The position numbers and the translations under genes were made by a program. From Pseudobdellovibrionaceae bacterium (GTDB lineage: Bacteria; Bdellovibrionota; Bdellovibrionia; Bdellovibrionales; Bdellovibrionaceae): DNA of 64,000 nt. Under the pieces are notes generated by a model. It was not told the origin of the DNA. It made no database searches and saw only the letters and a list, made by a program, of their open reading frames with translations. This document shows positions 1 through 7,870 of this stretch, one piece after another (position 1 is the first letter of the stretch; each line of letters begins with the position of its first letter). The stretch spans positions 434,001 to 498,000 of the forward strand of contig JAHBUV010000001.1 in assembly GCA_019637915.1 (NCBI GenBank), in the 5' to 3' direction.

Positions 1-244
1 CATTGGCTTCCACCCGCATTCTTGCGATTGGGGTTTTAGCTCCGTAAGTTTTCTCCCATAGAACTTTCTTAGTGTTTGGGTGAATAATTTGAACGATGAA
101 CTTATTAGCCGAGTTATTTTTTGATTTAGGATAAATGATTTGAGTCATTAATTGTGGAGCAGTCTTACGCAATAAGACCGCTTTCAATCTATCTTGATCC
201 TTGGCCTTCCGACCACGCTTTTTGGGCACCTTAATTTCAGTCAT
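1..244 (-). CDS. Small basic hypothetical protein (partial, runs off window)
   Basis: The start is at 244, preceded by a strong AGGAGG ribosome-binding site; the 3' end lies outside the window. The N-terminus is very basic (KKRGRKAK). The visible part, with FIVQIIHPNTKKVLWEKTY, clearly resembles the small protein at 61672-61929 (IKARIVNPVNDKVLWSQVY), so the two are paralogues. The function is unknown; the basic tail and small size suggest a nucleic-acid-associated protein, which is only inference. It lies just downstream of tRNA-like gene 1 and probably shares its promoter at 362-388. Confidence 0.75.
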   Translation of the reverse strand, partial: MTEIKVPKKRGRKAKDQDRLKAVLLRKTAPQLMTQIIYPKSKNNSANKFIVQIIHPNTKKVLWEKTYGAKTPIARMRVEAN

Positions 245-263
245 AATCTTTCCTCCTAAAAGA

Positions 264-352
264 GGGAGCAGGAAGGATTCGAACCTTCGGCAAAGGCGCA
301 CAACCTATGCCTCCTGGTAAAGTCCTTTCAGTCGTGGACCCACCACTACTCC
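264..352 (-). tRNA. tRNA-like gene 1, unusual internal structure
   Basis: A 7-bp acceptor stem (GGAGTAG with CTGCTCC, one G-U pair) and a perfect T arm (GAAGG, loop TTCGAAT, CCTTC) are present. The D arm can form only as TCC/GGA after a 7-nt linker instead of the usual 2, and its loop lacks GG. No clean 7-nt anticodon loop is visible; ACC/GGT closes a 10-nt loop. CCA is not encoded. The promoter-like box ACCGGTAT ends about 10 nt before the 5' end. The amino-acid identity cannot be assigned. Confidence 0.55.
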
Positions 353-361
353 CACTTACTA

Positions 362-388
362 ATACCGGTTTTAGAGGAGAATCTTAGA
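362..388 (-). promoter_or_regulatory. Class-1 cassette (long form) upstream of tRNA-like gene 1
   Basis: On the minus strand it reads TCTAAGA, 12 nt, ACCGGTAT, after an AT-rich TTTAATAA run. The tRNA-like 5' end lies about 10 nt downstream, which fits a promoter whose -10-like box is ACCGGTAT. This copy is the best evidence that the cassette starts transcription. Confidence 0.6.
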
Positions 389-406
389 TTATTAAAAAAT
401 GATGAG

Positions 407-946
407 CTAAGTGCTTGATTTGAGTTGTTTCTCTAAGGCACGACGGAGTTGTTGGCCGGATTTCATTTTTTCTCTATGAAGAGTGGTTTTTTTTAATTTC
501 GGTGTAAGACTTAAGTGAGACCAGCCACTAACAGAGATATAATGTCCTTTTTCACGGACGCACTTCATATTGTTTAGTGCACATCTTGGAACGAAATATA
601 TTTCTTTGGTTACGGCACAACGGACAACTAATAATTTGCGAGACCATCCACGCAATGCGGTCGGTAAATATCCAAAATTCTTTTGCGTTAACTCCGCGTC
701 TACTTCAGGCGGTAGTGGAAGAGCTGATTTTTTATTCTTACTATTCACACGGGGAACATAGAGGCATTTTTGGCAAAATGTTTTTTGTTCTGGATGTTTG
801 TTAGCCTTGATAAGAGCATATCCGTAGGCGTGAGTGGTTTCGCACTGACATTTATCACAGATTAGAGCTACCGGTGAATGCGTGGTAGGTGCTAAATCCT
901 TAGGTTCATATCCGAATCTGATTTTCGTTCTCTCAATACTAATCAT
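407..946 (-). CDS. Zinc-ribbon hypothetical protein (179 aa)
   Basis: Cys pairs at residues 30/33(/35) and 58/61 (CDKC and CQKC) form a zinc-ribbon-like module in the N-terminal third. The C-terminus is lysine/arginine rich. This suggests nucleic-acid binding, but no family is recognised. The start at 946 is set by AAAGGAGTC followed by ATG. The upstream leader (957-1035) folds into a long stem and contains a sequence complementary to this ribosome-binding site, so translation may be controlled by RNA structure. Confidence 0.75.
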   Translation of the reverse strand: MISIERTKIRFGYEPKDLAPTTHSPVALICDKCQCETTHAYGYALIKANKHPEQKTFCQKCLYVPRVNSKNKKSALPLPPEVDAELTQKNFGYLPTALRGWSRKLLVVRCAVTKEIYFVPRCALNNMKCVREKGHYISVSGWSHLSLTPKLKKTTLHREKMKSGQQLRRALEKQLKSST

Positions 947-950
947 AAAA

Positions 951-1035
951 GACTCCTTTATTTGTGATTAACCTCATGAGTGCGATTTGCCTCATTGGAG
1001 TCCGGTCTTCTCAGGACTACTAAATCACAAATAAA
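951..1035 (-). promoter_or_regulatory. Structured leader RNA with possible anti-Shine-Dalgarno switch
   Basis: A perfect 13-bp inverted repeat (957-969 with 1023-1035) encloses two hairpins: ATGAG/CTCAT at 976-980/991-995 and AGTCC/GGACT at 999-1003/1014-1018. The ribosome-binding site GGAGTC (951-956, minus strand) is complementary to GACTCC at 997-1002, which overlaps one arm of the second hairpin. The two pairings exclude each other, as in riboswitches and attenuators. No known riboswitch class is recognised. Confidence 0.45.
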
Positions 1036-1154
1036 GTGGTCGTTTCTTGATAACCACCGGGTGATAAAAATTATCACCAATGTATTATACAGAATTAAAA
1101 TGGTAATTTCCAATAAGGCTCAACAATTAATATTTTGAATAGATCAGTGAATTA

Positions 1155-1655
1155 TTAATCTATTAGACCGTTCAATTTCGTTCCGGGGTCAGGTCGGTTC
1201 ATAAGAATATCATCAATTAAGACCCGATTTTTATTAAAAACTCTCATCACGCCAGCTTCGTCTTCGGGACCAAGATTCCATGTGGAGTCTATAACAGCTT
1301 CTTTGAGAGTAATGAGTTGGTCATCGGAAAAATGGTTTAAGAATTCTTCGGTCATTATCCCAATTCGGTTAGTTCTCCCGCTTGGATCATAAAATCCTTT
1401 TAGTAAAATTCCCGAAAAAGAAATTAAAGATAAGTTCTGATGATAGAAGGCGTAGATGTTCTCTAAAATCTCAATGATACGTTTTTTATAAAACATCTCA
1501 CTAGCCGGACTCTTACAGGCCAAGTGATTACTCCAAGCGATTGCTTTAAAAATTAATTGAGGTGTTTGGTGAATATCAAGAACTTGGTTGGTCAGAGCTT
1601 TTACTTTTAATTGCTCCAGTTCTACATCCAAATCAGATAGGTTATGTTCGCTCAT
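1155..1655 (-). CDS. Hypothetical protein (166 aa)
   Basis: Soluble, mostly helical, acidic at the N-terminus. No recognised motif. Its start overlaps the stop of the upstream winged-helix gene (TAATG), so the two are translationally coupled and probably work together or share regulation. Confidence 0.75.
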   Translation of the reverse strand: MSEHNLSDLDVELEQLKVKALTNQVLDIHQTPQLIFKAIAWSNHLACKSPASEMFYKKRIIEILENIYAFYHQNLSLISFSGILLKGFYDPSGRTNRIGIMTEEFLNHFSDDQLITLKEAVIDSTWNLGPEDEAGVMRVFNKNRVLIDDILMNRPDPGTKLNGLID

Positions 1656-2338
1656 TAATTATCCTCCAGAATGAGAACGGTTTTCTTAGAGGATGTATCC
1701 CGTTTGACCAGACCACTTTCTTGTAATTCCTTAACGGCCCGGGAAATCTCGTTGGGGGAGGAACAGTTAATCTCTTTACGAATATCCTTATTCGTACTGG
1801 TTAAAGTTTTGTCTCCTTGAGCGCGGATTAAATCTAAGATTTTAGTTCCGGTATTAGATAGGGATAGTTCCCGTTGATTTTCTTTAAGGTGTTTACTCAA
1901 GGTTTGGTAATCCACCTTGAAATCAAATTTAGTTCCCGTATAGCCCGGGAGAGTTCTAATCAGGCCGGAACTTTCTAATTCTTTTAATAAAGCTCTGACT
2001 GGTTGGGTAGTTTTATAACCCAGACTTTCAGCCAGGTCCTTTTGCTTCAGTTCACTTGGTCCGGAGAAACCTTCAAGGAGGTGCGATAAGACCTCTCTGG
2101 AGCCCTTGGAGAGCGTTTTAAGCGTGTCCAGAGAGATAGTGGAGCCGTCATCAGCATTTAAGCCCTCAGGGCCTTCTGGAGCGAATGCGTTCGTTACAGT
2201 TTCGGGTGGATTAATATTAGAAACTGAATTGAATTTTGAGGCCGGGTGTTTAAGACAGTAATTATAAAGTTTGCGACCACCGATTAACATATCCTTGTAA
2301 CCGGGATAGATATGGTTGCCTGACGATTTTCTACCCAT
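1655..2338 (-). CDS. Tandem winged-helix DNA-binding protein (227 aa)
   Basis: Two winged-helix-like segments are visible, around residues 75-130 (LKQKDLAESLGYKTTQPVRA, then a wing) and 160-225 (KDIRKEINCSSPNEISRAVK, then ESGLVKRD). This arrangement fits a transcription regulator or a plasmid-type replication or partition factor; which one cannot be decided. It is the first gene after a compact class-1 cassette at 2360-2375 and is coupled to the downstream 166-aa gene. Confidence 0.75.
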   Translation of the reverse strand: MGRKSSGNHIYPGYKDMLIGGRKLYNYCLKHPASKFNSVSNINPPETVTNAFAPEGPEGLNADDGSTISLDTLKTLSKGSREVLSHLLEGFSGPSELKQKDLAESLGYKTTQPVRALLKELESSGLIRTLPGYTGTKFDFKVDYQTLSKHLKENQRELSLSNTGTKILDLIRAQGDKTLTSTNKDIRKEINCSSPNEISRAVKELQESGLVKRDTSSKKTVLILEDN

Positions 2339-2359
2339 AGATTTTTCTCCTATAGATAG

Positions 2360-2375
2360 ATACCGGTTTTTTAGA
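2360..2375 (-). promoter_or_regulatory. Class-1 cassette (compact form)
   Basis: On the minus strand: TCTAA, 3 nt, ACCGGTAT. Upstream lies module B (TTGGAAAGGTTAGCGG, about 2391-2406). The start codon of the winged-helix gene follows after a GGAG ribosome-binding site. Confidence 0.55.
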
Positions 2376-2423
2376 TGTCGTTATGAATTTCCCGCTAACC
2401 TTTCCAAGATAGAATTAGGGGAT

Positions 2424-2458
2424 GAAAATATATATCAAGAATTTTGATATATATCAGG
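2424..2458. repeat. AT-rich inverted repeat
   Basis: ATATATATCAA, GAAT, TTTGATATATAT forms a near-perfect palindrome of about 11 bp per arm. It lies between the winged-helix gene and the 69-aa gene. It could be an operator for the neighbouring regulator or part of a replication or partition site; nothing in the sequence decides this. Confidence 0.5.
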
Positions 2459-2486
2459 TTTTAGGAATGTCTATGATATGTATTCA

Positions 2487-2696
2487 CTAAAATATCGATT
2501 TTGTTAGTAAAGAGTCTTTAGGGGCGAAGAGAACTTTTTGGGATTTTTTATTAGAAACTTTAAAACCCTCAACACCGTTCTCAGTAGTAGCTTCAATCAC
2601 CACTACTTCCTGACCATTAAAGAGATAAGTATTCCCCACTTGAATGGGGAACAGCTCATCTATCGCATCATTGAATTGTTTTTTACTAATAGTCAT
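2487..2696 (-). CDS. Small hypothetical protein (69 aa)
   Basis: A short, probably beta-rich protein (VGNTYLFNGQEVVVIEATT pattern, like small SH3-like or KOW-like barrels). No family is recognised. It follows the 655-aa gene on the same strand. Confidence 0.6.
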   Translation of the reverse strand: MTISKKQFNDAIDELFPIQVGNTYLFNGQEVVVIEATTENGVEGFKVSNKKSQKVLFAPKDSLLTKSIF

Positions 2697-2748
2697 AAAA
2701 ATATTCTAACATAATGGGCGATATATCGCAATATACCAAATTGAGAAC

Positions 2749-4716
2749 TTAAGCCCTTTTCTTGTGAAAACTCTCACGGAAGGCTTTAGAAGCCTCTGTG
2801 TCTCCCGAGTAGAGTTCCAGAACGAATTGGAGTTGTTTCGCTTCTTTGGCTTTTTGCATTTTCTCACATAAGTTTTTAACCAAGGTTGGTTGCTTTTCAA
2901 AAGTAACCCCAAGACCATCTTTTAAATAGTTCGTCAAATTCCAGTGACGGTTAAGCATTGTGATGTGGGAGTAAAAGTTCTTATTAAACTCGCTACGAAC
3001 ATCCAAAGTGTAGAACATATGAAATAGATGTGAGTTATCTAACCACCAATCACGAGTGAATTGAGTTTCTTCACTGATAGAAGCTAAGACCAATCCCAAT
3101 GCCGGATAGTTCCCAGTCTTAAAAACATCAGATTGATTAGTAGGGTTTCCGTTTTCATCTTTAATGAAATAAAGGTTACGAGCCATCACTAACGCCGGAC
3201 TAAATGCGTCTCCGTGAGGGTTCCCACCATCAACCTTTTCTTTCCACCAGTCTTTATAATCATTCACTACATCTTCGGCGATATCTTGTTCAAACCAAGG
3301 CACGGATTGATAAGACATATCTTGGTCACCATAGACTAAACCACCAGTGCGTAGTTGCGGGTGAACTTGAGCGTAGTCCCGGGGAGTAAAGGCGATTCTT
3401 GTTCCCCGGGGGAGCCATTTAGTTTTACCGTCTTCAACACCCTCCACCATGTGGAACATGAAAACTTCCCCGGCGTAAATTCGCGTGTTGTTAGCGGTCA
3501 AGTATTGGTGACCATAATAACGGAAATCATTAGGACCAGCCACGCAACCATCAACGATGGCGTAGTAGCGAGTATTCGGGAAATAAAACTTCGCTTTTCC
3601 TTTTTCAAAGTTAGCTCCGACGATATCAACTGTATCATCATTGATATAAGTCTTCCCATCCTCTGGGTCACGAACTTCAACTTTCAAGAAGTGAGTCAAA
3701 TACATTGCGACCGAAGCTAAAAGTGGAGAGTAACGAGAAAGACCGTTTTTGACATCTTTCCCATGAACTCCAACTTTTCCAGCACGGGGAACTTGGGCTA
3801 CGCGAATCTCTTTAATGTAACCATCTTCAACTTTAATAATGATGCCCGCAAAATCTTGGCGGTATTTCATTAGACCTTGAACGGAGTCAGAGAACTCAGT
3901 TAGTTTAGCAAAGAATCCAGTCGCTAAATTAAGTGGCGCAAGAGTTGTATCATCCATTGCTGAATTAAGCTCTTTCAAGGCCAACAAATCCAATGAGTCA
4001 TTACGGGTTTCAGTAAACGATGTATCTTTCCCGTTAATAGACCCAGAGAATTGATAAGAACGCTTCGGGAGTTCTTTTCGGGCTGTTTCAATTAAAGTGG
4101 TGATGATGTTTACGTCTTCAGGGCTGGCATAGGTAGGCAATAGTTCAAAGAACTCAGCCAGAAGTTTCTCTTCTGTATCAGTAGAGGAGATAGTATTTAA
4201 AACTTTCGCCCGGATTTCACCTTGAATTAAATCCGTGAACGGGAATGCTTGGTAGTCCCCAGTTTTGATTGCGAGGTCGTAGTCATTCTTTAATCCAGCA
4301 ATTTCGGCACTAATAGCGAGAACTTCACCGTGGGCAATGGTGTTCTTATTAGGGTTTCGAGATTTCCAAACCATAAAACCATAATCTTGAGTCGTAGAAA
4401 TCAGTTTTCGTTGAACTGAGTTCAAACAATCTAAAATCTCTTGTGGCACCGGTTGAAAATCAGTGTTGGGAGGTTTGGCTGGAAACTCAATTGTAGGTTT
4501 AGGAATGTGTTTAAGGCTCTTATAGAGTTCAATTCGTTCTTCTTGATTCATTTGGTCTTGCGACTTCATGGATTTAGAAGGAGATGTTTTAAGGTTAACT
4601 GGAGCCTTCGGTTCAGGATTATCTTTAGGAGCTTGAGGCAATGGTTTATTAGCAAGTGGTTTGTATGCCACTCCCTTCATATCTTCAGCCTTAAATAAGT
4701 TCTTTAGCCACTTCAT
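2749..4716 (-). CDS. Large hypothetical protein (655 aa)
   Basis: A soluble protein with a proline/lysine-rich, probably disordered first 90 residues and a long globular remainder with many aromatic residues in the C-terminal half. No Walker, nuclease or transmembrane motif is visible, and no family is recognised. The size and a dedicated cassette (4803-4818) suggest an important element function, possibly structural or in mobilisation, but this is a guess. Confidence 0.8.
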   Translation of the reverse strand: MKWLKNLFKAEDMKGVAYKPLANKPLPQAPKDNPEPKAPVNLKTSPSKSMKSQDQMNQEERIELYKSLKHIPKPTIEFPAKPPNTDFQPVPQEILDCLNSVQRKLISTTQDYGFMVWKSRNPNKNTIAHGEVLAISAEIAGLKNDYDLAIKTGDYQAFPFTDLIQGEIRAKVLNTISSTDTEEKLLAEFFELLPTYASPEDVNIITTLIETARKELPKRSYQFSGSINGKDTSFTETRNDSLDLLALKELNSAMDDTTLAPLNLATGFFAKLTEFSDSVQGLMKYRQDFAGIIIKVEDGYIKEIRVAQVPRAGKVGVHGKDVKNGLSRYSPLLASVAMYLTHFLKVEVRDPEDGKTYINDDTVDIVGANFEKGKAKFYFPNTRYYAIVDGCVAGPNDFRYYGHQYLTANNTRIYAGEVFMFHMVEGVEDGKTKWLPRGTRIAFTPRDYAQVHPQLRTGGLVYGDQDMSYQSVPWFEQDIAEDVVNDYKDWWKEKVDGGNPHGDAFSPALVMARNLYFIKDENGNPTNQSDVFKTGNYPALGLVLASISEETQFTRDWWLDNSHLFHMFYTLDVRSEFNKNFYSHITMLNRHWNLTNYLKDGLGVTFEKQPTLVKNLCEKMQKAKEAKQLQFVLELYSGDTEASKAFRESFHKKRA

Positions 4717-4802
4717 ATTGCACCGACTCCTATTATCTCAACATTTTTAATAAAAGTAATCACCGCCCAATATGGCTTGATCTACTTCCGTATATCAGTG
4801 AG

Positions 4803-4818
4803 ATACCGGTAATTTAGA
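4803..4818 (-). promoter_or_regulatory. Class-1 cassette (compact form)
   Basis: On the minus strand: TCTAA, ATT, ACCGGTAT, about 85 nt before the start of the 655-aa gene. That leader is longer than at most copies. The rest of 4717-5013 shows no convincing gene. Confidence 0.5.
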
Positions 4819-5013
4819 AAGTCGTGTTGTAATGGGCGAGACGTGAAAATTTATAATGGGTGGGAGAGGCAAAAATATTTTTGAAATTGTCGGAGTAGCT
4901 CTTGTCCCAAATACAGGCGTTATTCGGGACTAATTTAATGTTGAAACTAAGGTGCTTGGGATTGAGTTGATTGGAAATGATTGGGGTTTTGAGAATAAAA
5001 ACCTGCAATATTT

Positions 5014-5144
5014 TGGTGTCCCCCGATGGATTTGAACCACCGACCTCCTATGCATTGTCTTAAGCTACATAAGTGCTCTGTTGCTACTATATCAAATCAC
5101 TGATCAGGTGATTCTTCATTTCGCCCGGACTGAGCTAGAGGGAC
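5014..5144 (-). tRNA. tRNA-like gene 2 with inserted sequence, CCA encoded
   Basis: The acceptor stem GTCCCTC/GGGGGAC, discriminator A, encoded CCA, T arm (GGTGG, TTCAAAT, CCATC), AGGTC variable loop and D-stem strands GCTC and GAGC are all canonical. The D loop, however, is about 50 nt and contains a perfect hairpin (AATCAC, 7-nt loop CTGATCA, GTGATT), and CTTAT/ATAGG closes a 17-nt anticodon loop. The total is about 55 nt longer than a normal tRNA. The anticodon cannot be read. It ends 5 nt from the 130-aa gene in the same operon. Confidence 0.6.
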
Positions 5145-5148
5145 ATAT

Positions 5149-5541
5149 TTAAGCGGAATCTTTTTTATCACAAATCTTTAAAACTAAAGAATCGTTCATC
5201 CCAGATTTAGTGTTTCCAGGGATATTTCCGTGAACTAACTCTGGATTTTCTTCTATTGGACCAAGTAACCACTTACCTTGAGCTTTGAGTTCTTTAATCT
5301 CAAACGCGTTCTTTTCTTCAGAAAGTTTTGCTTGCCGGTCTTTCTCTCTGGCCTCTTTCATTCCCTCACCCTGACAATTTTCTGTCTTTTCATAATTTTC
5401 ATAGGAATGAATTTCGTCGAGCACTACTTGCACCGCATAGGTAAAAAGGTTGTGAGCTAGAGTCCTAAAGAATTGGAAGAACATAATAGCCATACAAATG
5501 ATGCCGACAAACAACACACCGTTAAAAATGAATTCAGCCAT
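5149..5541 (-). CDS. Membrane-anchored hypothetical protein (130 aa)
   Basis: One N-terminal transmembrane helix (about residues 5-25, FIFNGVLFVGIICMAIMFF) is followed by a charged, probably coiled-coil region with many Glu and Lys. The start overlaps the stop of the upstream gene at 5541. Function unknown. It lies in an operon punctuated by tRNA-like elements. Confidence 0.7.
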   Translation of the reverse strand: MAEFIFNGVLFVGIICMAIMFFQFFRTLAHNLFTYAVQVVLDEIHSYENYEKTENCQGEGMKEAREKDRQAKLSEEKNAFEIKELKAQGKWLLGPIEENPELVHGNIPGNTKSGMNDSLVLKICDKKDSA

Positions 5542-5891
5542 TACGCACCCACTTGAATTTTTAGTGAGCGAAGTTCAACGGTAATTCCGGCGGTCTTAGC
5601 TTTGGCAATTCCTTTATCCATTTCGGGACTAATACCTTTATCAATGTAGACGACAACTTTACTGGCTACACTCAAGAATTGGTCGCCCGCATTTTCACAA
5701 AGTTGTTGGCTCTCAGGACTACTATCTAAGACATTAGCCTGTTTGTAGGTGAGACTTGAAGAGAACGGGGCTTCACCACGCTTAAGACAATCAGCCAAAC
5801 ACTTTTGGGCATACTCCACGTTCTGTTTCGTTTCCCGGGTTGTTTTTCCCTCATACGGACTTTCTATTACTACAATCGTTTTATTTTGCAT
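5541..5891 (-). CDS. Deoxyribosyltransferase-like protein (DUF4406/DUF7768-like, 116 aa)
   Basis: The N-terminal IESPYEGKTTRETKQNVEYA, a conserved middle and a GISPEMDKGIAKAKTAGITV ending match small phage and plasmid proteins with a nucleoside 2-deoxyribosyltransferase-like fold. The catalytic role in those proteins is mostly unproven, so the call is for the fold only. Its ribosome-binding site GGAGG directly follows the CCA end of tRNA-like gene 3, so tRNA 3' processing would leave this site at the mRNA 5' end. Confidence 0.55.
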   Translation of the reverse strand: MQNKTIVVIESPYEGKTTRETKQNVEYAQKCLADCLKRGEAPFSSSLTYKQANVLDSSPESQQLCENAGDQFLSVASKVVVYIDKGISPEMDKGIAKAKTAGITVELRSLKIQVGA

Positions 5892-5904
5892 TTTACTATC
5901 CTCC

Positions 5905-6077
5905 TGGCAGAAAGGGATGGACTTGAACCACCGACCTCACAATCTCTTTAATCCTTACTAGCGGAGTTTCATCTCTAGAAAACTACTCCATCCGTCTTCG
6001 TGACTGTTTACTTAGATTTCATTGCAACTAAACCTAAGTTCACCAATTGGGCGCTCTACCGACTGAGCTACCTTCCT
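5905..6077 (-). tRNA. tRNA-like gene 3 (Thr-GGT-like) with ~97-nt insertion
   Basis: The 5' half is canonical: acceptor AGGAAGG, then TA, D arm GCTC-AGTCGGTA-GAGC, then CCCAA and a loop start TTGGTGA that would read anticodon GGT. The 3' half is also canonical: AGGTC, T arm GGTGG-TTCAAGT-CCATC, acceptor CCTTTCT, G, encoded CCA. Between them are about 115 nt instead of about 18. The insert contains ACTTAG/CTAAGT and GGAG/CTCC helices. It is too short for a typical group I intron. Identity and splicing are inference. Confidence 0.65.
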
Positions 6078-6083
6078 ATAAAA

Positions 6084-6524
6084 TTACTCTTTTTCTCCTC
6101 TTAAACTAATTAACAACTTCACCATTTCCTTGCGGAGTTGCTCTGGGTTGTCTTTATGTTTTTCTTTTAATTCAGCGACCTTTTGCTTAGTCGCTATTGT
6201 TTCTTCATTAACTTCATCTACCAAAGATTCAATCGGACCATTACCCCTGGCTCCGAGAACATCGGGCAGACCTAATTTGGATTGAATAGATTTGCGAACG
6301 CGGAAATAAATGACTTTATGAAGTCCCCAAACAATCAAAATAGCGGTGAAGACTTTTAATTTAAAAATTAGTAAGGAAGCATCAAAACCAGTTACTACTG
6401 AATGAATAGTTGAAAGAATTAAGTAGAAGGCAAAACCGACCAACGACAAATTAAGCACTACATTCAAAACCAGACTGATGAATGCGATGATGGCTAATTT
6501 AGTGTTTGGAGTTAGAAATCTCAT
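6084..6524 (-). CDS. Two-helix membrane protein (146 aa)
   Basis: Two hydrophobic segments (about residues 8-38 and 52-72) are followed by a cytoplasmic-looking charged tail with coiled-coil character (about 105-145). The start overlaps the end of the 86-aa membrane gene by 4 nt. Function unknown; probably forms a membrane complex with its neighbour. Confidence 0.7.
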   Translation of the reverse strand: MRFLTPNTKLAIIAFISLVLNVVLNLSLVGFAFYLILSTIHSVVTGFDASLLIFKLKVFTAILIVWGLHKVIYFRVRKSIQSKLGLPDVLGARGNGPIESLVDEVNEETIATKQKVAELKEKHKDNPEQLRKEMVKLLISLRGEKE

Positions 6525-6781
6525 TGAGACACTCCATTAGATTTCTTTTTAAGATTTTCTTTTAATAGCTTAAGTGCAAGATTACCAATCTGAACGTATT
6601 TGATTATTTTCAACACCGCGTAGGATACGAAAATATAAACCAGTGTTTGCGTGTGGCTGTAGAGCGTTGCAGAACTATTAGAAAGCAAGAGATAAGCTAC
6701 GATAGTCATTTGAGCGTATAAGCAAATTTTCACCACTTTGGCAGTTAAGTATAAAGTTTTAGTGAACACGGATTTAGTCAT
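6521..6781 (-). CDS. Two-helix membrane protein (86 aa)
   Basis: Two transmembrane segments lie at about residues 12-34 and 42-62, with a basic C-terminus. First gene after the cassette at 6841-6867. It is coupled to the 146-aa membrane protein. No family recognised. Confidence 0.65.
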   Translation of the reverse strand: MTKSVFTKTLYLTAKVVKICLYAQMTIVAYLLLSNSSATLYSHTQTLVYIFVSYAVLKIIKYVQIGNLALKLLKENLKKKSNGVSQ

Positions 6782-6840
6782 TAATTACTCCTTAAAAAGT
6801 AAGGGGCCAACCATCCGTAGCTGAAACCCCTCATAGACTA

Positions 6841-6867
6841 ATACCGGTTTTCGGGAAGAATCTTAGA
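6841..6867 (-). promoter_or_regulatory. Class-1 cassette (long form)
   Basis: TCTAAGA, 12 nt, ACCGGTAT on the minus strand, directly after the 3' end of the FtsK-like gene and before the membrane-protein operon. Confidence 0.6.
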
Positions 6868-6870
6868 ATA

Positions 6871-7791
6871 TTAAAACAAGGTCTTAATAAACGATTTAAT
6901 TCGCGCCCATAGAGACAATTTCGGAGTATATAGCGGAGTAAATTTTAATTCGTGTTGCTCCACAAACTTCACCGTATCGTTTGCCCGTAGTGAGATAACT
7001 GGGAAATGTCCACGGGAAGGGTCTAAACCATCCGCCCTGACGATGTATTCGCCTTTGTCCATATCATCTGGCATTTTTAGACCAAGCATTTGTTGGTCGG
7101 ACGATTGGAGTTTATGAGCTAACATAGTGGGAAGATTTCTTCGGATAGAGGTAGGGTAAGAATCTTGGTAAACTCTTTGAGAGGAAAAAATAAAAGTAAA
7201 TCCGAACGAACGGGACTCTGATAATAGTCGCTCTAATCGGTTAATCGCGGTTCCATTGGTTTTTGCTAAACTATCCCAATCAACATCTCTAATTAAGGCT
7301 TTTAATTCATCTACAACCACCCACACACGAGGGAGAGGTCCTACCTCTTGACGATACTCATGAAGGTTACGAACTTTCTTTCCTTCTTCACGAGCTTCTT
7401 GAAATAGCTTTTGACGATATTCATATTCAGCCCAGACAGTGTTGATTAGCGTTTCAAATTCAGAAAAATTATGGGCGACGGGAAGTGGAGATAGATTTTT
7501 AACCGCATCGTAATCACCACCGCGTTTTCCGTCAGCAAAAAACCAAGTCGTTCCTTTCTCTTTATTAAGTAGAGAGTGAAGTAGCGCGAAATTAATTAAG
7601 GTTGTGGATTTGCCCGAACCTGTTTGGCCTGGAACGATAGCATGAACGAAGTCATTTATAGAAATTGTGGCGGAATATTCTTCACCCTTATCATCACTAA
7701 AATTGAAGAGTAAGACCTGTTCGTTACCCTTTTGTTTTTCAATCTCTTTTATCTTTTCAATTTCTTTAACTACATCAAATGTTTTTTGCAT
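6871..7791 (-). CDS. FtsK/SpoIIIE-type ATPase, short form (306 aa)
   Basis: Walker A GQTGSGKS is at residues 55-62 and Walker B VWVVVDE ends at 162. An FtsK-type motor core follows (LLSESRSFGFTFIFSSQRV, then RRNLPTMLAHKLQSSDQQML). It lacks a membrane anchor and the DNA-orienting gamma domain. It is a clear paralogue of the 824-aa protein at 48803, sharing blocks such as EYRQEVGPLPR. It probably moves DNA in transfer, segregation or packaging; the hexamer partner is unknown. Its promoter cassette is at 7812-7838. Confidence 0.85.
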   Translation of the reverse strand: MQKTFDVVKEIEKIKEIEKQKGNEQVLLFNFSDDKGEEYSATISINDFVHAIVPGQTGSGKSTTLINFALLHSLLNKEKGTTWFFADGKRGGDYDAVKNLSPLPVAHNFSEFETLINTVWAEYEYRQKLFQEAREEGKKVRNLHEYRQEVGPLPRVWVVVDELKALIRDVDWDSLAKTNGTAINRLERLLSESRSFGFTFIFSSQRVYQDSYPTSIRRNLPTMLAHKLQSSDQQMLGLKMPDDMDKGEYIVRADGLDPSRGHFPVISLRANDTVKFVEQHELKFTPLYTPKLSLWARIKSFIKTLF

Positions 7792-7811
7792 CGTTTTCTC
7801 CTTACAGATAG

Positions 7812-7838
7812 ATACCGGTTTTGGAGAAAAATCTTAGA
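7812..7838 (-). promoter_or_regulatory. Class-1 cassette (long form)
   Basis: TCTAAGA, 12 nt, ACCGGTAT on the minus strand, about 20 nt before the ATG of the FtsK-like gene. Confidence 0.6.
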
Positions 7839-7870
7839 ATATTAAAATGAGGTATTGTGGGGAGACTTAT

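Noticed and set aside
4814-5008. Open frame of 64 codons on the minus strand
   Set aside because: No ribosome-binding site, overlaps a promoter cassette, and composition is not protein-like.
5905-6077. Group I intron in tRNA-like gene 3
   Set aside because: The insert is about 97 nt, too short for the conserved core helices, and the conserved P7 sequence is not visible.
264-6077. tmRNA
   Set aside because: The elements have D-arm features but no tag-peptide reading frame and no pseudoknot-rich body of the right size.
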